Assembly: GCA_014377155.1 (NCBI GenBank)
Contig: JACMQD010000147.1
Location: 1-43,606 of the forward strand
DNA from: Herminiimonas sp.
GTDB lineage: Bacteria; Pseudomonadota; Gammaproteobacteria; Burkholderiales; Burkholderiaceae
Direction of reading: 5' to 3'
Length of the DNA: 43,606 nt
How positions within the stretch are numbered: position 1 is the first letter of the stretch; every line of letters begins with the position of its first letter. The notes beneath the pieces are model-generated. The model saw only the letters and a list, made by a program, of their open reading frames with translations, did not search any database and had not been told where the DNA came from. The position numbers and the translations under genes were made by a program. Positions 41,800 through 43,606 of the stretch are shown one piece after another.

Positions 41800-43606
41800 A
41801 GGGCGGTTTCAACCTTTCACGTTGGGCACTTGAACATATCCCCCTGACGCGTTATTTGATGGTCGTGCTGCTGTTGGGTGGCATATTGAGCTATACGCGA
41901 CTCGGGCAGGACGAAGATCCGCCTTTTACGTTCAGAGCAATGGTAGTACGTGCGAACTGGCCGGGCGCTACCGCACTGCAAATGGCCGATCAGGTCACCG
42001 ACAAGCTGGAAAAGAAATTGCAGGAAACGCCTTACGTCGACAAGATCCGCAGCTATTCCAAGGCGGGCGAAACGCTCATCATCATCCAGTTACGCGAGTC
42101 GACTTCGCCCAAAGATACGGTGGCGTCCTGGTATCAGGTGCGCAAAAAGATCGGTGACATTCGTGGCACCTTGCCCGGAGGCGTGATCGGGCCGTTTTTC
42201 AACGATGAATTCGGCGACACGTTCGGCTCGATCTTCGCGCTGGCCGGCGACGGTTTCACGTATGCAGAAGTCAAAGACTATGCCGACTTCGTGCGTCAGC
42301 AACTGCTGCACGTGCGTTCGGTTTCCAAGGTCGAGCTGTACGGCGTGCAGGATGAAAAAATCAATGTCGAGTTCTCGCACAAAAAATTTGCCCAGCTCGG
42401 CATTCCGATCGAAGCGGTAGTCAGTCAGCTCAATACGCAAAATACGCTTGAATCGACCGGCGTGCTGGTAACGCCGACCGATAATCTGCAGATCCGCATT
42501 ACCGGCGCACTGAAATCCACTGCCGACCTGGAAAACCTTGAACTGCGCGCCAACGATACCACTTTCCGGCTGGGTGATTTCGCCACCATCAAGCGTGAAT
42601 TTCGCGACCCGCCGCAGGACAAGATGCGCTTCAACGGCAAGGAAGTCATCGGTCTTGGCATCTCGATGGAAAAGGGCGGGAATATCATCGAGCTGGGCAA
42701 AAATCTCGAGAAAACCGTGGCCGACATCAGGGGCAAGCTGCCCGTCGGTATCGAACTGCAACGCGTCGCCGATCAGCCACGCGCGGTGACCGCCTCGGTC
42801 AGCGAATTCCTCGGCACCTTGACTGAAGCGGTGCTCATCGTGCTTGCGGTTAGCTTCGTTGCCCTCGGCTTTCACACCAAACCTTTTCGGCTCGACGTGC
42901 GCCCGGGACTTGTGGTCGCGCTGACCATACCGCTGGTCCTCGCGGTAACCTTTCTGTTCATGCGTATCTTGGATATCGACCTGCACAAGATTTCGCTCGG
43001 TGCGCTCATTATCGCGCTTGGCCTGCTGGTCGACGACGCGATCATCGCCGTCGAAATGATGGTGCGCAAGATGGAAGAAGGCTTTTCGCGCTTCGATGCG
43101 GCGACCTTTGCGTACACGTCGACGGCGATGCCGATGTTGACCGGAACGCTGATCACGGGCGCGGGATTCTTGCCGATCGGCCTGGCCAAATCGACTGCAG
43201 GTGAATATACGTTTTCGATGTTTTCGGTGAACGCGTTGGCGCTGCTGATTTCGTGGTTGGCTGCCGTGTTATTTACCCCTTACATCGGCTATGTGCTGTT
43301 GAAAGTCAAACCGGCGGCAAGCGGTGAGGGTGGCCATCATGAGCTGTTCGACACACCGTTTTACCGGCGCTTTCGCGGCATGGTCAACTGGTGCGTAGAT
43401 TGGCGCAAGACCACCATTGTGTTGACCCTGGGGGTGTTTGCACTAGGAGTGCTGGGTTTTCGTTTCATCGAACAGCAATTCTTTCCCGATTCCAGCAGGC
43501 CAGAATTGATGGTGGAACTGTGGATGCCGGAAGGCACGGCGTTCAAGGCGACCGAAGCGCAGGCCAAGAAATTCGAGGCCTTCATCCGCAAGCAGGAAGG
43601 TGTCGA
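41796..43606 (+). CDS. RND efflux pump, inner-membrane transporter (cut by window end)
   Basis: The frame is open from ATG 41796 to the last base, giving 603 codons, more than half of a normal ~1030-residue pump. The first membrane helix (about 20-38), a porter domain, and the proton-relay helix TM4 with Asp413-Asp414 in LGLLVDDAIIAVEMMV are visible; these correspond to Asp407-Asp408 of AcrB. The short N-terminal RWALEHIPLTRYLMVVLL and RLGQDEDPPFTFRAMVV suggest the heavy-metal-independent, drug-type (HAE1) group, but substrates cannot be named. It is coupled to the adaptor by an ATGA overlap; an outer-membrane channel gene, if any, lies beyond the window. Confidence 0.92.
   Translation, partial: MKGGFNLSRWALEHIPLTRYLMVVLLLGGILSYTRLGQDEDPPFTFRAMVVRANWPGATALQMADQVTDKLEKKLQETPYVDKIRSYSKAGETLIIIQLRESTSPKDTVASWYQVRKKIGDIRGTLPGGVIGPFFNDEFGDTFGSIFALAGDGFTYAEVKDYADFVRQQLLHVRSVSKVELYGVQDEKINVEFSHKKFAQLGIPIEAVVSQLNTQNTLESTGVLVTPTDNLQIRITGALKSTADLENLELRANDTTFRLGDFATIKREFRDPPQDKMRFNGKEVIGLGISMEKGGNIIELGKNLEKTVADIRGKLPVGIELQRVADQPRAVTASVSEFLGTLTEAVLIVLAVSFVALGFHTKPFRLDVRPGLVVALTIPLVLAVTFLFMRILDIDLHKISLGALIIALGLLVDDAIIAVEMMVRKMEEGFSRFDAATFAYTSTAMPMLTGTLITGAGFLPIGLAKSTAGEYTFSMFSVNALALLISWLAAVLFTPYIGYVLLKVKPAASGEGGHHELFDTPFYRRFRGMVNWCVDWRKTTIVLTLGVFALGVLGFRFIEQQFFPDSSRPELMVELWMPEGTAFKATEAQAKKFEAFIRKQEGV

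Noticed and set aside
1..43606. CRISPR array, prophage, integron or insertion sequence
   Set aside because: No regularly spaced repeats other than the coding 24-base repeat, and no integrase, transposase or phage structural gene is present.

Overview
The window looks like a stretch of core chromosome from a betaproteobacterium of the order Burkholderiales, most likely an Oxalobacteraceae-type organism (Herbaspirillum, Collimonas or Herminiimonas-like). This is an inference from gene content and order (rluD-pgeF-phaC-phaR-rimO, mfd/ispDF back to back, tsaB-rimI-udg, lplT/alr-radA, hpnCDE) and from protein resemblance. No database search was possible. There is no rRNA, tRNA, CRISPR array, insertion sequence or phage gene that I can support.

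Layout. 1-7415: end of rluD, the laccase-domain gene pgeF, a small membrane protein, class I PHA synthase phaC and its regulator phaR, rimO, a small secreted protein, metC, and a small membrane protein on the other strand. 7454-13163: mfd-serB leftward and ispD-ispF rightward from a shared promoter region. 13272-16436: a large membrane-bound GGDEF-EAL protein. 16951-17154: a cold-shock protein with a long leader and a strong terminator. 17895-22855: a branched-chain amino-acid type ABC importer in which the LivM permease and LivG ATPase are fused. 23412-25645: a LysR regulator, a MarC-family membrane protein and a DUF1993 protein. 25773-28043: a Tat-exported molybdenum hydroxylase large subunit with no partner subunit beside it. 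28272-31261: a tightly coupled tsaB-rimI-udg-DUF1853 operon. 31455-33060: a small octapeptide-repeat protein and lplT. 33203-35694: alr-radA. 35938-36999: a NERD-domain protein that looks like an accessory insertion. 37295-40443: hpnC-hpnD-hpnE for squalene. 40591 to the end: an RND efflux pair, the pump gene cut by the window edge.

How the parts work together. phaC and phaR make and regulate polyhydroxyalkanoate storage granules. ispD and ispF supply isoprenoid precursors; hpnCDE turn farnesyl diphosphate into squalene for hopanoids, which tighten membranes, and they diverge from an RND efflux operon across one near-palindromic site that looks like a TetR-type operator. mfd, radA, udg and probably the NERD protein act on DNA.

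The observation I rate highest is in udg. The first ~25 residues of this family-4 uracil-DNA glycosylase resemble the N-terminal clamp-loader-binding peptide of the DNA polymerase III psi subunit (HolD), and the gene sits next to rimI, where holD lies in gammaproteobacteria. This suggests a repair enzyme tethered to the replisome. Other points worth checking are the shared hpn/RND operator, the LivM-LivG fusion, the orphan molybdenum hydroxylase, the nested 24-bp/72-bp repeat gene, and the NERD/zinc-ribbon gene.
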